DNA of 64,000 nucleotides from Vulcanimicrobium sp035943995 (GTDB lineage: Bacteria; Vulcanimicrobiota; Vulcanimicrobiia; Vulcanimicrobiales; Vulcanimicrobiaceae): positions 1 through 64,000 of the forward strand of contig DASZBS010000114.1 in NCBI GenBank assembly GCA_035943995.1, in the 5' to 3' direction. Under the pieces are notes generated by a model, which saw only the letters and a list, made by a program, of their open reading frames with translations, was not told the origin of the DNA and made no database searches. Positions 51,066-60,343 of this stretch are shown piece after piece (the first letter of the stretch is position 1; the number at the start of each line of letters is the position of its first letter). Position numbers and translations under genes: made by a program.

Positions 51066-53252
51066 TCAGACCGGTTCACCGCCGTCGACCTGGATGATCC
51101 CCATCATGCCCTTGTCTTCGTGATCGAGCATGTGGCAGTGGAACACCCACCGCCCCAGCGGCACTTTGGTGAAGTCGATCTCGATCTCGGTCTTCGTCGG
51201 CAGCACCCACGGCGTGTACGTGTTGTCGGTCCGCTTCACGCACGTCTTGCCGTCGGATTGCATGATGCACGGCGTCCCCGGCAGCAGCGGCGTCGTATCC
51301 TCGAAGACTTTGGTCTGGAGCGGTTCGAACGGGTTGTTGAGCGTCACGAACGTGAGCTGGTGGATGTGGAACGCGTGGATCTGCGTCGCCGCGTTCACCA
51401 GCGTCCAGTGCTCGACGTACGGCGGCGACGAGGGCGTCCGCTTCGGCCGATGCACGTGGATCGTGGGCATGACGTACGTGTCGTGCGACCCCGCCGCCGG
51501 CGGCGCGAGCGTGAACGGTTCTTCGACGAACGCGTTGGCCGTCAGGTGGAACGGATCGTCGCCGGACGTCTCGGTGACGTAGAACCCGTCCCAGTACTGC
51601 TGGAACGTGAGCACGCGATGCGGCCGCTGCGCCTCCGGCGCCAGCGCCTTCACGAACGCGTCCGCGGCCGTCAGATGAGCCGCATCCGCAAGGCGCGGTG
51701 CGGGCGCCGCGACGGCACTGAGCCGCGCGCCGGACTTCGTCGGATGGATCACCAGGACGTCGCGCGACGGCGTCGCGTCGCCGTTGTTGCCGGCGCAGAA
51801 GTCGCCGTCGGCGACGATGATCTGGTCGTTCGACGAGCGCGCGACGTCGATGTCGAGCCGGCCGCCGGGGGGGACGAGCACGCTGCGCCGGTTCACGGCC
51901 AGGTGGCTCTTGCCGACGTCGACGCCGTCACGCGCGACGACCACCAGGTTTTTTTCCTGCCGGGCACCGTTGACGACCTCGAACTGCTTCACGTGGAGAT
52001 AGCCGTTCGCGCTCGCGTCGATGATGCGGTAGCGCTCGTGCGCACCCGCCGAATGCCACGTCTGCGGTATGCGAATCTGCTTGTCGCCGGTGACGGGGAT
52101 GCGCACGCCGTCGACCGTCATCGGCTGATACGTCGAGCCCGGTGAGGGCGTGCTGCCGTGGCAATCCGCGCTCTGGTCGCCGTTGCCGGTCGGCGTATAC
52201 CATGCCGGCGGATTGCGCGGGTCGACGTTGGGAACCGGCGTCGGTGCTCCGGCGGGCGCCGGCGTGGCGGTCGGCCCGGGAGCCGCCGTCGCGGGGGGCG
52301 CCGTCACGACGGGGTGCGACGCTGCGAGCTGTTGCGCGCGGTGTGCTTTTTGCACGGCTTCGCTCGTTTGGCCGGCGGGCACGAGATCTTTCACGATCAG
52401 AACGCGCCCTTCGTAGCGCGGCTGCGACGCGTCGTGCGGCGACGACGACGACGGACGCACGATGACGAGCGCGCCCGCGAGGCCGCCGCTGACCTGCACC
52501 TCGGCGACGTGGTGCATGTGCGTGTGGTACCAGTACGTTCCCTCCGCTTGATTGACGTACAGCGGGATGTGGAACTTGCACGTGCGGTTCGGTGCCACGA
52601 TCGTGGAGCGGAACACGTTGTCTTCCAGCGGGTCCGTGTCCAAGCCGTGGAAATGCAGGTTGGTGTCGCCCTGATGGGGCGGCGTCACGTCCGGGTGCGG
52701 AAAATACGGATCGACCGAGCGCTTATGGTCGAGGTACGTCAGGAACGGGCTCGACGGAAACGTTTTCGCGGGATTCGGCGTCGGCCAGGTCTGGGCCGTC
52801 GGCGACATCGGTGGCGGCGTCGCGCCCGTGTCGAGCACGGGGCACGGGGGATTACCTTGCGGCGGCGGTGTGTTCGCCGCCATGTGCATGCCGTGTGCCA
52901 TCGCCGCCGATGCCCCGGGCGGCGGCTGGAGCCGGTTGATCAGAGTGATGTCGAAATAGTCGGGGAAATTGCGCGCGACGATCGTCGGCGCTTCGCGATA
53001 CGGATCCGTCGGGCTCTGCTTGTAGCAGAAACGCGTTCCGTCTTGGAACGCGTACAGCGTGATGTTGTGCGGATCCGGCGCGACGGGCGGGTCCTCGACG
53101 ATGCTCGAGGGGTTCGGCGCGACCGCGCACGGGTGCGCCGGCAGGTGTTCGGCCGGCGTCTGCGATCTCACCGCGGTCGGTAGCGCAAACGCGATCGTGA
53201 GCGCTGCAGAGATCGCGATCGAAACCATGAGCGCGCTGCGTTGCAATGCCAT
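51066..53252 (-). CDS. Multicopper oxidase, copy 1
   Basis: 728 residues with a signal peptide (SIAISAALTIAFALPTAV). The copper motifs are all present: LHFHGLDTDP, YWYHTHMHHVAE, AFHIHQLTFV and WVFHCHMLDHEDKGMM (type 1 Cys, His, and the trinuclear His set). It is longer than typical laccases (about 500) because of an extended first domain and a Pro/Ala-rich insert around 330-365. The substrate may be a metal ion, phenol or manganese. It lies 15 bases downstream of the second oxidase on the same strand. Confidence 0.9.
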   Translation of the reverse strand: MALQRSALMVSIAISAALTIAFALPTAVRSQTPAEHLPAHPCAVAPNPSSIVEDPPVAPDPHNITLYAFQDGTRFCYKQSPTDPYREAPTIVARNFPDYFDITLINRLQPPPGASAAMAHGMHMAANTPPPQGNPPCPVLDTGATPPPMSPTAQTWPTPNPAKTFPSSPFLTYLDHKRSVDPYFPHPDVTPPHQGDTNLHFHGLDTDPLEDNVFRSTIVAPNRTCKFHIPLYVNQAEGTYWYHTHMHHVAEVQVSGGLAGALVIVRPSSSSPHDASQPRYEGRVLIVKDLVPAGQTSEAVQKAHRAQQLAASHPVVTAPPATAAPGPTATPAPAGAPTPVPNVDPRNPPAWYTPTGNGDQSADCHGSTPSPGSTYQPMTVDGVRIPVTGDKQIRIPQTWHSAGAHERYRIIDASANGYLHVKQFEVVNGARQEKNLVVVARDGVDVGKSHLAVNRRSVLVPPGGRLDIDVARSSNDQIIVADGDFCAGNNGDATPSRDVLVIHPTKSGARLSAVAAPAPRLADAAHLTAADAFVKALAPEAQRPHRVLTFQQYWDGFYVTETSGDDPFHLTANAFVEEPFTLAPPAAGSHDTYVMPTIHVHRPKRTPSSPPYVEHWTLVNAATQIHAFHIHQLTFVTLNNPFEPLQTKVFEDTTPLLPGTPCIMQSDGKTCVKRTDNTYTPWVLPTKTEIEIDFTKVPLGRWVFHCHMLDHEDKGMMGIIQVDGGEPV

Positions 53253-53267
53253 CGAGATACTCTCCCC

Positions 53268-55361
53268 TCAGTACAGGTGGACGATGCCCATCATGCCGTG
53301 GTCTTCGTGAAACAGCATGTGGCAGTGGAACACGAACGTGCCCTTGTCGACGTTGGTGAAGTCGATCTTGATCTGCGTCAGGCTCGGCTGGAGATACGGA
53401 TAGCCGGGCTGCGGCGGCGGCGCGCCGGGCGGCGTCGGCGCGAGCGCGGCGCCGGGCAGCGCGATGCTGTCGAGGAACACGCGCTGCGACTGCGCGGGCT
53501 CGTACGCGCTCACCAGCGCGACGAACGTGAGCTGGTGGATGTGGAACTCGTGCGCTTCGGCGACCGCGTTGTAGATGTTCCACACCTCGACGGTCTTCTG
53601 CGGCGGCGGCAGCTTCTTCACCCAGATGTCGGCCTGATACCGCGACTCGGCGGGCAGCGGTGACGGGCCGGGCGGCGCGGCGGCGGGCCGCAACCAGAAC
53701 GGATGCTCCTGCCAGCGCGTGGGCAGCGGCTGCGGCATGCTGCCGGTTTCGGTGACGTAGAACTGGCCGTCGTCGTAGTTCGTGAACGTGATCGCGCGGT
53801 GCTGTCCCGTCACCGGCGCGCTCTGCGCGAACACGTCGGCGAACGTCGGCGTGTTCGGCGACACGCGCGGGCGGACCGCGTTCGTAGCGGCGGCCGGCGC
53901 GGCGGCAAGCATGCCGGCCGGTTTCTTCGCGGTCTGGATCGTCACGATGCCGCGCGACGGCAGGCCGGTGAACGACAGATAACCCAGGCAGAACGGCGCG
54001 ACGGCCCGCGCGCCGATGATCGTGCCGCGGAAGCCGGGCTTGATGAAAATGTCCGCGCGGTTCGACGGCCCCAGGAACACGTTTTGGCGCGTCACGCCGT
54101 CGGCTTTGCTCGTGTCGACGCGGCCGTGGTCGAGGTCCCAGTCGACGGGCACGCCGTCACGCCCCAGGACGGTCATGGGCTGGTACGCGCCGTTCGCATC
54201 GATCACGCGCAGGTTGAGATACGCATCCGACGCCGCGTTGACGACGCGGTACACCATCCCGGGTCCGCGCGGATCTTGATAGAGCGTCGGTACCGCGCCG
54301 TTGCGCGCGAGCGAGGCGTCCGACGGTCCGACGGGGATGCGCACGCCGTTCACGGCGAGGCTGTCTTTGACCGGCGCCGTCTTGCACGGCGTGAGATCGG
54401 GCGGCGTCGGGACCGGGAACTTCGGGCCCGACGGCTCGGCCGGCGGGTTGAACGGATCGAACGGCGGCTGCGCACCGTTCGCCATGGCGCGCACCAGCCG
54501 TTTCGCGGGCGCGTTGCGGCGCTGCAGATCGAGCTGCTGTTCGAGCCCGGCCGCCGGGCCGTTGTAGTTCTTCACGAGCAGCACGGTGTCGGGCAGCTGC
54601 GGCCCCGCTCCGACGGGCAGCACGATGAGCGTCCCGGCGAGCCCGCCGCCCACCTGCTGCTCGGCCAGGCCGTGCAGGTGCGAGTGGTACCAATAGCTTC
54701 CCGGCGGCTGGTTCGCGCGCACCTTGAAAAGGTACGTGCACACGCCGTTCGCCGTTTGCGCGACCGACTTGAACACGTTGTCGACGTCGGGCTCGACGTG
54801 CCAGCCGTGCGTGTGGAAGTTGGTGTTGTTCGCGATCATGTCGTCCGGCGACATCGTCGCGACGACGCGCTGCCGGCCGGCGTAGCCCGGCGCCGACGGC
54901 GGCGGCAGCGCCGCGTGCTCGTAGTCGAGCAGCGCGCACTTGTCGGGCGCGTACGCCTGCGGCGTCGGCGACGGGTTCGGACCGATCGGCGGCGCGATCT
55001 TGTCGACTAGCTTCATCGTGAAGCTGTGGCCGGCGCGCACGATGATGGTGGGCGCGTCGACGTACGCTTTGTGGTCGAGCGGGTCGAGATAGCAGAACAG
55101 CTTGCCGCCGGGAGCGCCGACGACGTCGAGCTCGAACGACGGCCGGTACGCGGTGTCGATGGCGGGCGGCGCCGGCAGCGATCCGCCTACTGCGAGGTTC
55201 GGGCCGCATGGCGCTGCAGGTGCGGTCGACGCTGTGGTGGCTGCCGGCGTCGCGGCGGGCTGCGCGGTGCTTTGCGCGACGACGGGAACGGCGGAGACGG
55301 GGGTCGTCGCGGCGACGACGGCCAGCGCAACGAAAAACGAGATCTGCGTACGTACACCCAA
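53268..55361 (-). CDS. Multicopper oxidase, copy 2
   Basis: 697 residues, paralogous in plan to copy 1. The signal peptide is SFFVALAVVAATTPVSAVPV. Copper motifs are NFHTHGWHVEP, YWYHSHLHGLAEQQ, EFHIHQLTFVALV and FVFHCHMLFHEDHGMMGI. I place the start at a TTG (55361) because GGGAG lies seven bases in front of it; the much longer open frame upstream is a shadow of serA. It is followed closely by copy 1 and lies 86 bases downstream of the serA ACT segment. Confidence 0.9.
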   Translation of the reverse strand: MGVRTQISFFVALAVVAATTPVSAVPVVAQSTAQPAATPAATTASTAPAAPCGPNLAVGGSLPAPPAIDTAYRPSFELDVVGAPGGKLFCYLDPLDHKAYVDAPTIIVRAGHSFTMKLVDKIAPPIGPNPSPTPQAYAPDKCALLDYEHAALPPPSAPGYAGRQRVVATMSPDDMIANNTNFHTHGWHVEPDVDNVFKSVAQTANGVCTYLFKVRANQPPGSYWYHSHLHGLAEQQVGGGLAGTLIVLPVGAGPQLPDTVLLVKNYNGPAAGLEQQLDLQRRNAPAKRLVRAMANGAQPPFDPFNPPAEPSGPKFPVPTPPDLTPCKTAPVKDSLAVNGVRIPVGPSDASLARNGAVPTLYQDPRGPGMVYRVVNAASDAYLNLRVIDANGAYQPMTVLGRDGVPVDWDLDHGRVDTSKADGVTRQNVFLGPSNRADIFIKPGFRGTIIGARAVAPFCLGYLSFTGLPSRGIVTIQTAKKPAGMLAAAPAAATNAVRPRVSPNTPTFADVFAQSAPVTGQHRAITFTNYDDGQFYVTETGSMPQPLPTRWQEHPFWLRPAAAPPGPSPLPAESRYQADIWVKKLPPPQKTVEVWNIYNAVAEAHEFHIHQLTFVALVSAYEPAQSQRVFLDSIALPGAALAPTPPGAPPPQPGYPYLQPSLTQIKIDFTNVDKGTFVFHCHMLFHEDHGMMGIVHLY

Positions 55362-55447
55362 GTCGGATCTCCCATGACGACGGCGCCCGTCGTGATGACG
55401 GCGGCGGTGACCGTCTCCTTGCCCGCCGGTTACCGCGATTCCCTCGG

Positions 55448-55654
55448 TCAGACGGCCAGCGAGCGCACCGAGCCGACGCCGGGGATCGCGCGCAGCGCCG
55501 CGAGCGTCGCTTCGCCGGCGGGACGATCGATGGAAAGCACCATGATCGCGTCGCCGCCGACGGTGTTGCGCGAGACTTGCATCGTCGAGATGTTCACGTC
55601 CGCGTTGCCCAGGATCGTGCCGACGCGGCCGATCATCCCGGGCACGTCGGCGTG
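55448..55654 (-). pseudogene. ACT domain of SerA cut off by an in-frame stop
   Basis: Directly after the serA stop (TAG at 55657-55655) the same frame continues HADVPGMIGRVGTILGNADV then NISTMQVSRN and IDRPAGEATLAALRAIPGVG. This is the standard serine-binding ACT domain of phosphoglycerate dehydrogenase. So the gene is whole except for one stop codon in place of a sense codon. If not a sequence error, this part is either lost, made by read-through, or re-started at the ATG at 55645. Confidence 0.85.
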
Positions 55655-57049
55655 CTACGTGATCAGCATCGCGCCGGACGGCGTCGCGTCGATCTCGTAG
55701 CCGTCCAGCTCGACGATGCGCGGCGAGCCGGCGATCGACGTGCCGGTGATCGTCGTGTCGCCGGCGACGAGCCGCAACGACGACGCGTACGACGACGCGC
55801 TCGCGTCGTCGCGGGCGGTGACGACGACGCCGCGCTCGCGCGCGATGGACTCGGCGTTCACCACCGACACGCGGCGGTCGGTCGTCGCTTGCAGCAGGCC
55901 GCTCAGAAATGCGCGCGTCAGCGGCTGCGGCGCCGCGCCGGCGAGCGCGCCGCCCAGCACGAGCGCGAACGCCGGCATGCGCGGCGTGCGCGCGAACTGC
56001 GGGTAGAAGCGGCCCAGCCGGTACGCGACGTCGAGGAAGGGCACGACGCGCTCGGCGTCCGGCCCGTCGGGCACGGGCGCGTTCACGGCCGCGTTTGCGG
56101 GCGCGCCGAGCAGCACGCGCGCGACGTCCTGTGCGAGCTCGGTCGCGATGCGCGCGAGCGCTTCGTGCGTCGAGCCGCCGAGGTGCGGCGTCGCGATGAC
56201 CTTGGGATGGCGGTGCAGCGCGGCGCCCGTTCCGCCGGGCGGCGGCGGTTCTTCGGACACGACGTCGATGCCCGCGCCCGCGAGCACCCCGGCGTCGAGC
56301 GCCTCGAGCAGATCGCGCTCGACGATCACGCCGCCGCGCGCGCAGTTGATCACGTACGCGTGCGGCTGCAATAGGCGCAGCGCCGCGGCGTCGATCATGC
56401 CGAGCGTCTGCGGCGTCAGCGGAACGTGCAGCGTGACGACGTCGCTCTCGCGCAGCAGCGTCGGGAGGTCGACGAGCCGCGCGTCGAACGCGTCGGCGCG
56501 CGCGCTCGTCACGAACGGATCGTGTACGAGGATCGTCATCCCGAACGCCTTCGCGCGCGTCGCGACGTTGCCGCCGATGCGCCCGAGCCCCACGATGCCC
56601 AGCGTCTTGCCGTACAGCTCCGTGCCGATGAGCCGCTTGCGGTCCCACACGCCGTCGCGCAGTTGCTGCACCGCTTGCGGCGTGCGCCGCGCCAGCGACA
56701 GCAGCAGCGCGAACGTCTGCTCCGTCGCGGCGAGCGTGTTCGCACCCGGCGTGTTGAGGACGATGATCCCGGCGTCCGTCGCCGCGTCGACGTCGATCGC
56801 GTCGACGCCGACCCCGGCGCGCGCGACGACCGCGAGGTGCGGCCCGGCGGCGAGCAGCTCGCCGTCGACGCGCGTCTCCGAGCGAACGATCAAGCCGTCG
56901 GCGCCCGCGAGCGCAATGACGAGCTCGGCGCGCGAGCGCCCGACCTGCGAATCGACGTCGATGCCCGCGTCGCGCAGCACCGCCAAACCCGGTTCGGCGA
57001 ACGGCTCGGCGATCACCACCCGCTTGCGCGACAGGCCGGTTCGAAGCAT
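55655..57049 (-). CDS. serA: D-3-phosphoglycerate dehydrogenase, ended early by an amber stop
   Basis: Converts 3-phosphoglycerate to 3-phosphohydroxypyruvate with NAD, the first step of serine synthesis. Marks are VVARAGVGVDAIDVDAATDA, the NAD fold GIVGLGRIGGNVATRA, the catalytic Arg in INCARGGVIVE and the His in VIATPHLGGSTHEA. An intervening regulatory domain follows; then VELDGYEIDATPSGAMLIT meets a TAG at the first strand of the ACT domain. The start is the ATG at 57049, 20 bases from a divergent gene. Confidence 0.9.
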   Translation of the reverse strand: MLRTGLSRKRVVIAEPFAEPGLAVLRDAGIDVDSQVGRSRAELVIALAGADGLIVRSETRVDGELLAAGPHLAVVARAGVGVDAIDVDAATDAGIIVLNTPGANTLAATEQTFALLLSLARRTPQAVQQLRDGVWDRKRLIGTELYGKTLGIVGLGRIGGNVATRAKAFGMTILVHDPFVTSARADAFDARLVDLPTLLRESDVVTLHVPLTPQTLGMIDAAALRLLQPHAYVINCARGGVIVERDLLEALDAGVLAGAGIDVVSEEPPPPGGTGAALHRHPKVIATPHLGGSTHEALARIATELAQDVARVLLGAPANAAVNAPVPDGPDAERVVPFLDVAYRLGRFYPQFARTPRMPAFALVLGGALAGAAPQPLTRAFLSGLLQATTDRRVSVVNAESIARERGVVVTARDDASASSYASSLRLVAGDTTITGTSIAGSPRIVELDGYEIDATPSGAMLIT

Positions 57050-57068
57050 CGGGCGTAGTTGCACGCGC

Positions 57069-58547
57069 TTGCCCCTCCGCCTCCACGGGACGCGCACCGT
57101 CGCGATCGCCTTCGCCGTCCCGCTCGTCGTGCTGCTCGCCTCGGTGCGGACTTCGGTCGGCTTCTGGGACGCCGGTGACCTTCAGACCGTGGTCTGGATC
57201 GCCGGAATCCCGTATCCGACGGGCTTCCCCGGTTACGTGGTGATCGGCTGGCTCTGGACGCACGCGCTGCCGTTCGGCTCGGTCGCGGCGCGGGTCAACG
57301 CGCTGTCCGCGGTCGCCGTCGCCGGCGGCGCCGCGACGATCACCGCGGTGGCGCTGCTGTTCGAGGCGCTGCCGCTCGTCGCGATCCTGGGCGGCTGGAC
57401 GTTCGCGTTCGCGCACACGGTGTGGTTTCGCGCGTCGTACGCCGACGTGCACCCCGTCGGCTTCGCGGTGGCGTTCGTCGCCGTCGCGCTCGCGGTGCGC
57501 TGGGCGCTGCGCGGTGAGCAGCGCGCGCTCGGCGCCGGCATCGTGCTGGCCGGCACCGCGGTCGCGATCGACAACACGACCGTGCTCATCCTGTTCGGCG
57601 GCGTCGTCGTCACGCTCGCGCGGCGCTGGCCGGCGCGCGTCGTCGCGGGCGGCCTCGCGGCCGCGGTGGTCATCGTCGTCGCCGCGTATGCGTACCTGCC
57701 GCTGCGCAGCGCGTACGTCAGCGCGCACCGGCTCGATCCCACGCTCGCGCTCGGCATCGCGCCGGGCCGGCCGTTCTGGGACGATCACCATCCCGCGTCG
57801 GGCGAGGGGTTCCACTCGCTCGTCTTCGGCGACGAGTGGGGACCGCACGAGACCGTCGCGACGCTGTTCGCGCCGCAGACGTTTCACCAAGCCGTCGACC
57901 GGTTCGGTTTTTTCTTGTACGAAGACGAACCGCAAGGGCTGCTGATCGCGGCGCTCGCCGGGCTGGCGTTCATCGCGGTCCAGTCGCCGACGATTGCGCT
58001 GGGGCTGCTGCTCGCGGGCGTCGTGCCCGCGCTGTTCGGCGCGTCGTATCCCGCCGAGGCCGATCCGAGCCGCTACGTGTTCGCGCTGTACGCCGTCATC
58101 GGGGTCGGGATCGCGGTCGCCGCCGACCGCACCGTGCGCGCGTTCGGGCGCGACCGGCCCGCGCTCGCGCTCGGCATCGTCGGCGGATTGCTCGCGTTCG
58201 CCGTGGTGCGCGACGTCGCGGCCGGCGCGGACATCGTCGCCGCGCGCGGCGACGCGGAGGCGCGCGAGCTGGGCGACCGCGTGGCGGCGAGCACGCGCGA
58301 CGGCGCCGTCGTCGTCGCGGTCTGGGACTGGGCGACGCCGCTCGCCTACAAAGCGTACGTCGACCGCGGACTCGGCAGCCGCATCGTCGTCACCGCGCTG
58401 CCGCGCGATCATCTCGCCGAGTACGCGACCTGGATGCGCGATCGTCAGCTTACCATCGTCGCCGACGGTCCGCCGGCGCTGCCGGGTTTTCGCACGCGCT
58501 TGCTGGCAAAAGGCACGCCGCAAGTTTACGAGATTCTGCCGCCGTGA
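57069..58547 (+). CDS. Polytopic membrane protein, DUF2723 / glycosyltransferase-like
   Basis: About 492 residues and ten or so hydrophobic helices from a TTG at 57069. The opening VAIAFAVPLVVLLASVRTSV then GFWDAGDLQTVVWIAGIPYP, with TGFPGYVVIGWLW, is the DUF2723 signature (an acidic Asp after the first helix as in GT-C mannosyltransferases). The end is a soluble domain (VVAVWDWATPLAYKAYV). A lipid-linked sugar transferase acting at the periplasmic face is likely. Overlaps the next membrane-protein gene by GTGA. Confidence 0.75.
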   Translation: MPLRLHGTRTVAIAFAVPLVVLLASVRTSVGFWDAGDLQTVVWIAGIPYPTGFPGYVVIGWLWTHALPFGSVAARVNALSAVAVAGGAATITAVALLFEALPLVAILGGWTFAFAHTVWFRASYADVHPVGFAVAFVAVALAVRWALRGEQRALGAGIVLAGTAVAIDNTTVLILFGGVVVTLARRWPARVVAGGLAAAVVIVVAAYAYLPLRSAYVSAHRLDPTLALGIAPGRPFWDDHHPASGEGFHSLVFGDEWGPHETVATLFAPQTFHQAVDRFGFFLYEDEPQGLLIAALAGLAFIAVQSPTIALGLLLAGVVPALFGASYPAEADPSRYVFALYAVIGVGIAVAADRTVRAFGRDRPALALGIVGGLLAFAVVRDVAAGADIVAARGDAEARELGDRVAASTRDGAVVVAVWDWATPLAYKAYVDRGLGSRIVVTALPRDHLAEYATWMRDRQLTIVADGPPALPGFRTRLLAKGTPQVYEILPP

Positions 58548-59749
58548 ACGCGATTCTCGCGGGTTTGCTCGGCGCGATCGTTGCGCTAGCCGTTGCGCAT
58601 GGGCGGCATTCGCCGTACGACAACTACGTGCTGCTCGCGAGCTCGCTGCTGCACGGCCACATCTACATCGACGCGCTGTGGCCCGGACCGATCATCGACG
58701 CCGTGCTCTTCGAAGGCCACCGCTACGTCGTCAACGATCCCGTGCCGGCGGTGCTGATGCTGCCGCTCGTGATGTTCGCCGGCACCGGCGCGAATCAGAC
58801 GCTCCTCGCGTGCTTGCTGTGCGGGCTCGCGGTCGGTGCGGCGTGGGCGCTGCTCGAACGCATCGGCGTCACGAACCGCACGACGATCTGGCTCGTGGTG
58901 TTCCTTCTCGCCGGTACCGATCTGCTGTGGTGCTCGATGCTCGGCGACGTGTGGTTCATCGCGCAGACGTCGTGCGTCGCGTTCGTGCTGCTCGCGCTGT
59001 GCGAGCTCGCGGGGAAGCGGCGCGGTTGGCTCGTCGCGGTGTGGTTCGCGCTCGCGCTGGGCTCGCGCTTCACGCTGGTCATGGCGCTGCCGGTGATGCT
59101 GTGGTGGGTGTGGGACGGCTTTCTGATTCGCCCTTCGACCCCTGAGCCTGTCGAAGGGTCAGGACAGGCTATGCGGCGGCCGCGCAGCGCGCTCGCGTTC
59201 GTGCTGGCGCTGCTGCCGTTCTTCGTCACGTGGGTGGCGTACAACGAGGCGCGCTGGCATGTGCCGTGGGACGCCGGGCACACGATCTTTTTCCACCAAG
59301 ATCCGTACATGGGCGCGCCGACGGGTTCACCGTTCGCGCTTGCCAACGTGCCCATCGAGCTGTATTCGTTCTTCGTCGTGGCGCCGCGGTGGCACGCGGA
59401 GTTTCCGCACCTCGAGCCGCTCGCGTTCGGCACCGCGCTCTGGTTCACGAGCCCCGCGCTGATCTTCGCGCTGCTCGCGCGCGAGCCGCGCCGGCTCGTC
59501 GTGTCGCTGTGGGTCGCGACGCTGCTGGTAGCCGGGCCGTCGCTTCTCTACTATGCGAACGGCGGCTCGCAGTTCGGCATGCGGCATGCGCTCGATTTTG
59601 AGCCGTTCGTCCTCGTGCTGATGGGTCTTGCGGCCCGCCAGGGCTGGGTGCCGGCGTGGCGCGCCGCGCAAGCGCTCATCGTGTGGAGCGTCGCCGCCGG
59701 CGCGTGGGGATGCTGGTACTGGAACACGTACGTGCGGCCCGGCGCATGA
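58544..59749 (+). CDS. Polytopic membrane protein, GT-C-like, with internal repeat
   Basis: 401 residues, nine or so helices (AILAGLLGAIVALAVA, TIWLVVFLLAGTDLLW, LVAVWFALALGSRFTLVMAL). The first loop HGRHSPYDNYVLLASSLLHG has the acid residue typical of GT-C enzymes. A palindromic REP-type sequence lies inside the gene and encodes RPSTPEPVEGSG between two helices, in what should be a loop. GTG at 58544 overlaps the upstream gene's stop. It probably works with the DUF2723 protein in surface-glycan assembly. Confidence 0.75.
   Translation: MNAILAGLLGAIVALAVAHGRHSPYDNYVLLASSLLHGHIYIDALWPGPIIDAVLFEGHRYVVNDPVPAVLMLPLVMFAGTGANQTLLACLLCGLAVGAAWALLERIGVTNRTTIWLVVFLLAGTDLLWCSMLGDVWFIAQTSCVAFVLLALCELAGKRRGWLVAVWFALALGSRFTLVMALPVMLWWVWDGFLIRPSTPEPVEGSGQAMRRPRSALAFVLALLPFFVTWVAYNEARWHVPWDAGHTIFFHQDPYMGAPTGSPFALANVPIELYSFFVVAPRWHAEFPHLEPLAFGTALWFTSPALIFALLAREPRRLVVSLWVATLLVAGPSLLYYANGGSQFGMRHALDFEPFVLVLMGLAARQGWVPAWRAAQALIVWSVAAGAWGCWYWNTYVRPGA
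59131..59169. repeat. REP-like palindrome inside a coding sequence
   Basis: CCCTTCGAC, a ten-base loop (CCCTGAGCCT) and GTCGAAGGG form a perfect 9-bp stem. A further CAGGACAGGC half follows. It shares the TTCGAC/GAGCCTGTCGAAG core with the intergenic repeat at 12371-12438. It keeps the reading frame open. Confidence 0.75.
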
Positions 59750-59840
59750 CACGGCTGAGTGTGATGCGGGTCCAGCGTACGCGCGGCGGTTAGGGCGCGG
59801 CGGCTTCCTGGGTAGACGAACCTTTGGAGGAACGTCACGA

Positions 59841-60080
59841 ATGGAAGAACGCAACATCTCGGTCGACCGCGAAAACGGGGGCTCGCTCGCGACCTTCAGC
59901 TTGGTCGCCGTCATCGTCGTCGTCGCGCTGATCGCCCTGTTCGTGTGGCAGCCGTGGAACGCGACGAACACGTCGGGCACCAGCGGCACGAACACGACCA
60001 CCAGCTCGAGCGGTACGAACACCGGCACGACGTCCGGTTCGTCGACGACCACCACCACGACCAACGGAGGGACGCACTGA
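59841..60080 (+). CDS. Small single-helix membrane protein with Ser/Thr tail
   Basis: 79 residues. A cytosolic head (MEERNISVDRENGG), one helix (LVAVIVVVALIALFVWQPW), and an outside tail almost only of Thr, Ser, Gly and Asn (NTTTSSSGTNTGTTSG). The tail may be a substrate for glycosylation or a disordered surface spacer. The ATG at 59841 has GGAGGA upstream. Overlaps the next gene (TGATG). Confidence 0.65.
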   Translation: MEERNISVDRENGGSLATFSLVAVIVVVALIALFVWQPWNATNTSGTSGTNTTTSSSGTNTGTTSGSSTTTTTTNGGTH

Positions 60081-60322
60081 TGGACCGCCGCGACGAAACC
60101 GATGCGAAGCGCACGGTCGACACGATCAAGGGCGACACGCACGACGCGCTCGACGAGGCCAAGCACCGCGTGCAAGCCGGCGCCGAAAAGGTGAAGCGCG
60201 CCGTCGAAGGCGACGACATGCCGCTGGGCGACCGCGTCGTGTCGCACGTCAAAGAAGCCGGCCACGATCTCGCGGCCGACTACGACAAGACCAAGCGCGA
60301 CGTGCGCGACGACGCGATCTGA
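60080..60322 (+). CDS. Small charged helical protein (CsbD/LEA-like)
   Basis: 80 residues, highly charged: RTVDTIKGDTHDALDEAKHR then VQAGAEKVKRAVEGDDM and HVKEAGHDLAADYDKTKRD. Repeats of hydrophobic residues at i+3/i+4 among Lys/Glu/Asp/Ala suggest an amphipathic helix like CsbD, YtxH tails or LEA proteins, which protect cells in stress or drying. It shares a base with the previous stop and lies just before the DNA-end-joining genes. Confidence 0.6.
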   Translation: MDRRDETDAKRTVDTIKGDTHDALDEAKHRVQAGAEKVKRAVEGDDMPLGDRVVSHVKEAGHDLAADYDKTKRDVRDDAI

Positions 60323-60343
60323 CGTAGCCGGCGGAGGCCGCAT

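Noticed and set aside
55655..55657. Pyrrolysine or other recoding of the serA TAG
   Set aside because: No pyl gene or special downstream structure is visible, and other genes here use TAG as normal stops (for example 5341, 19720).
55362..58523. Upstream 3.1 kb of the open frame containing multicopper oxidase copy 2
   Set aside because: The part above 55361 is Arg-rich shadow of serA and of the membrane-protein gene; the signal peptide starts at the TTG at 55361.
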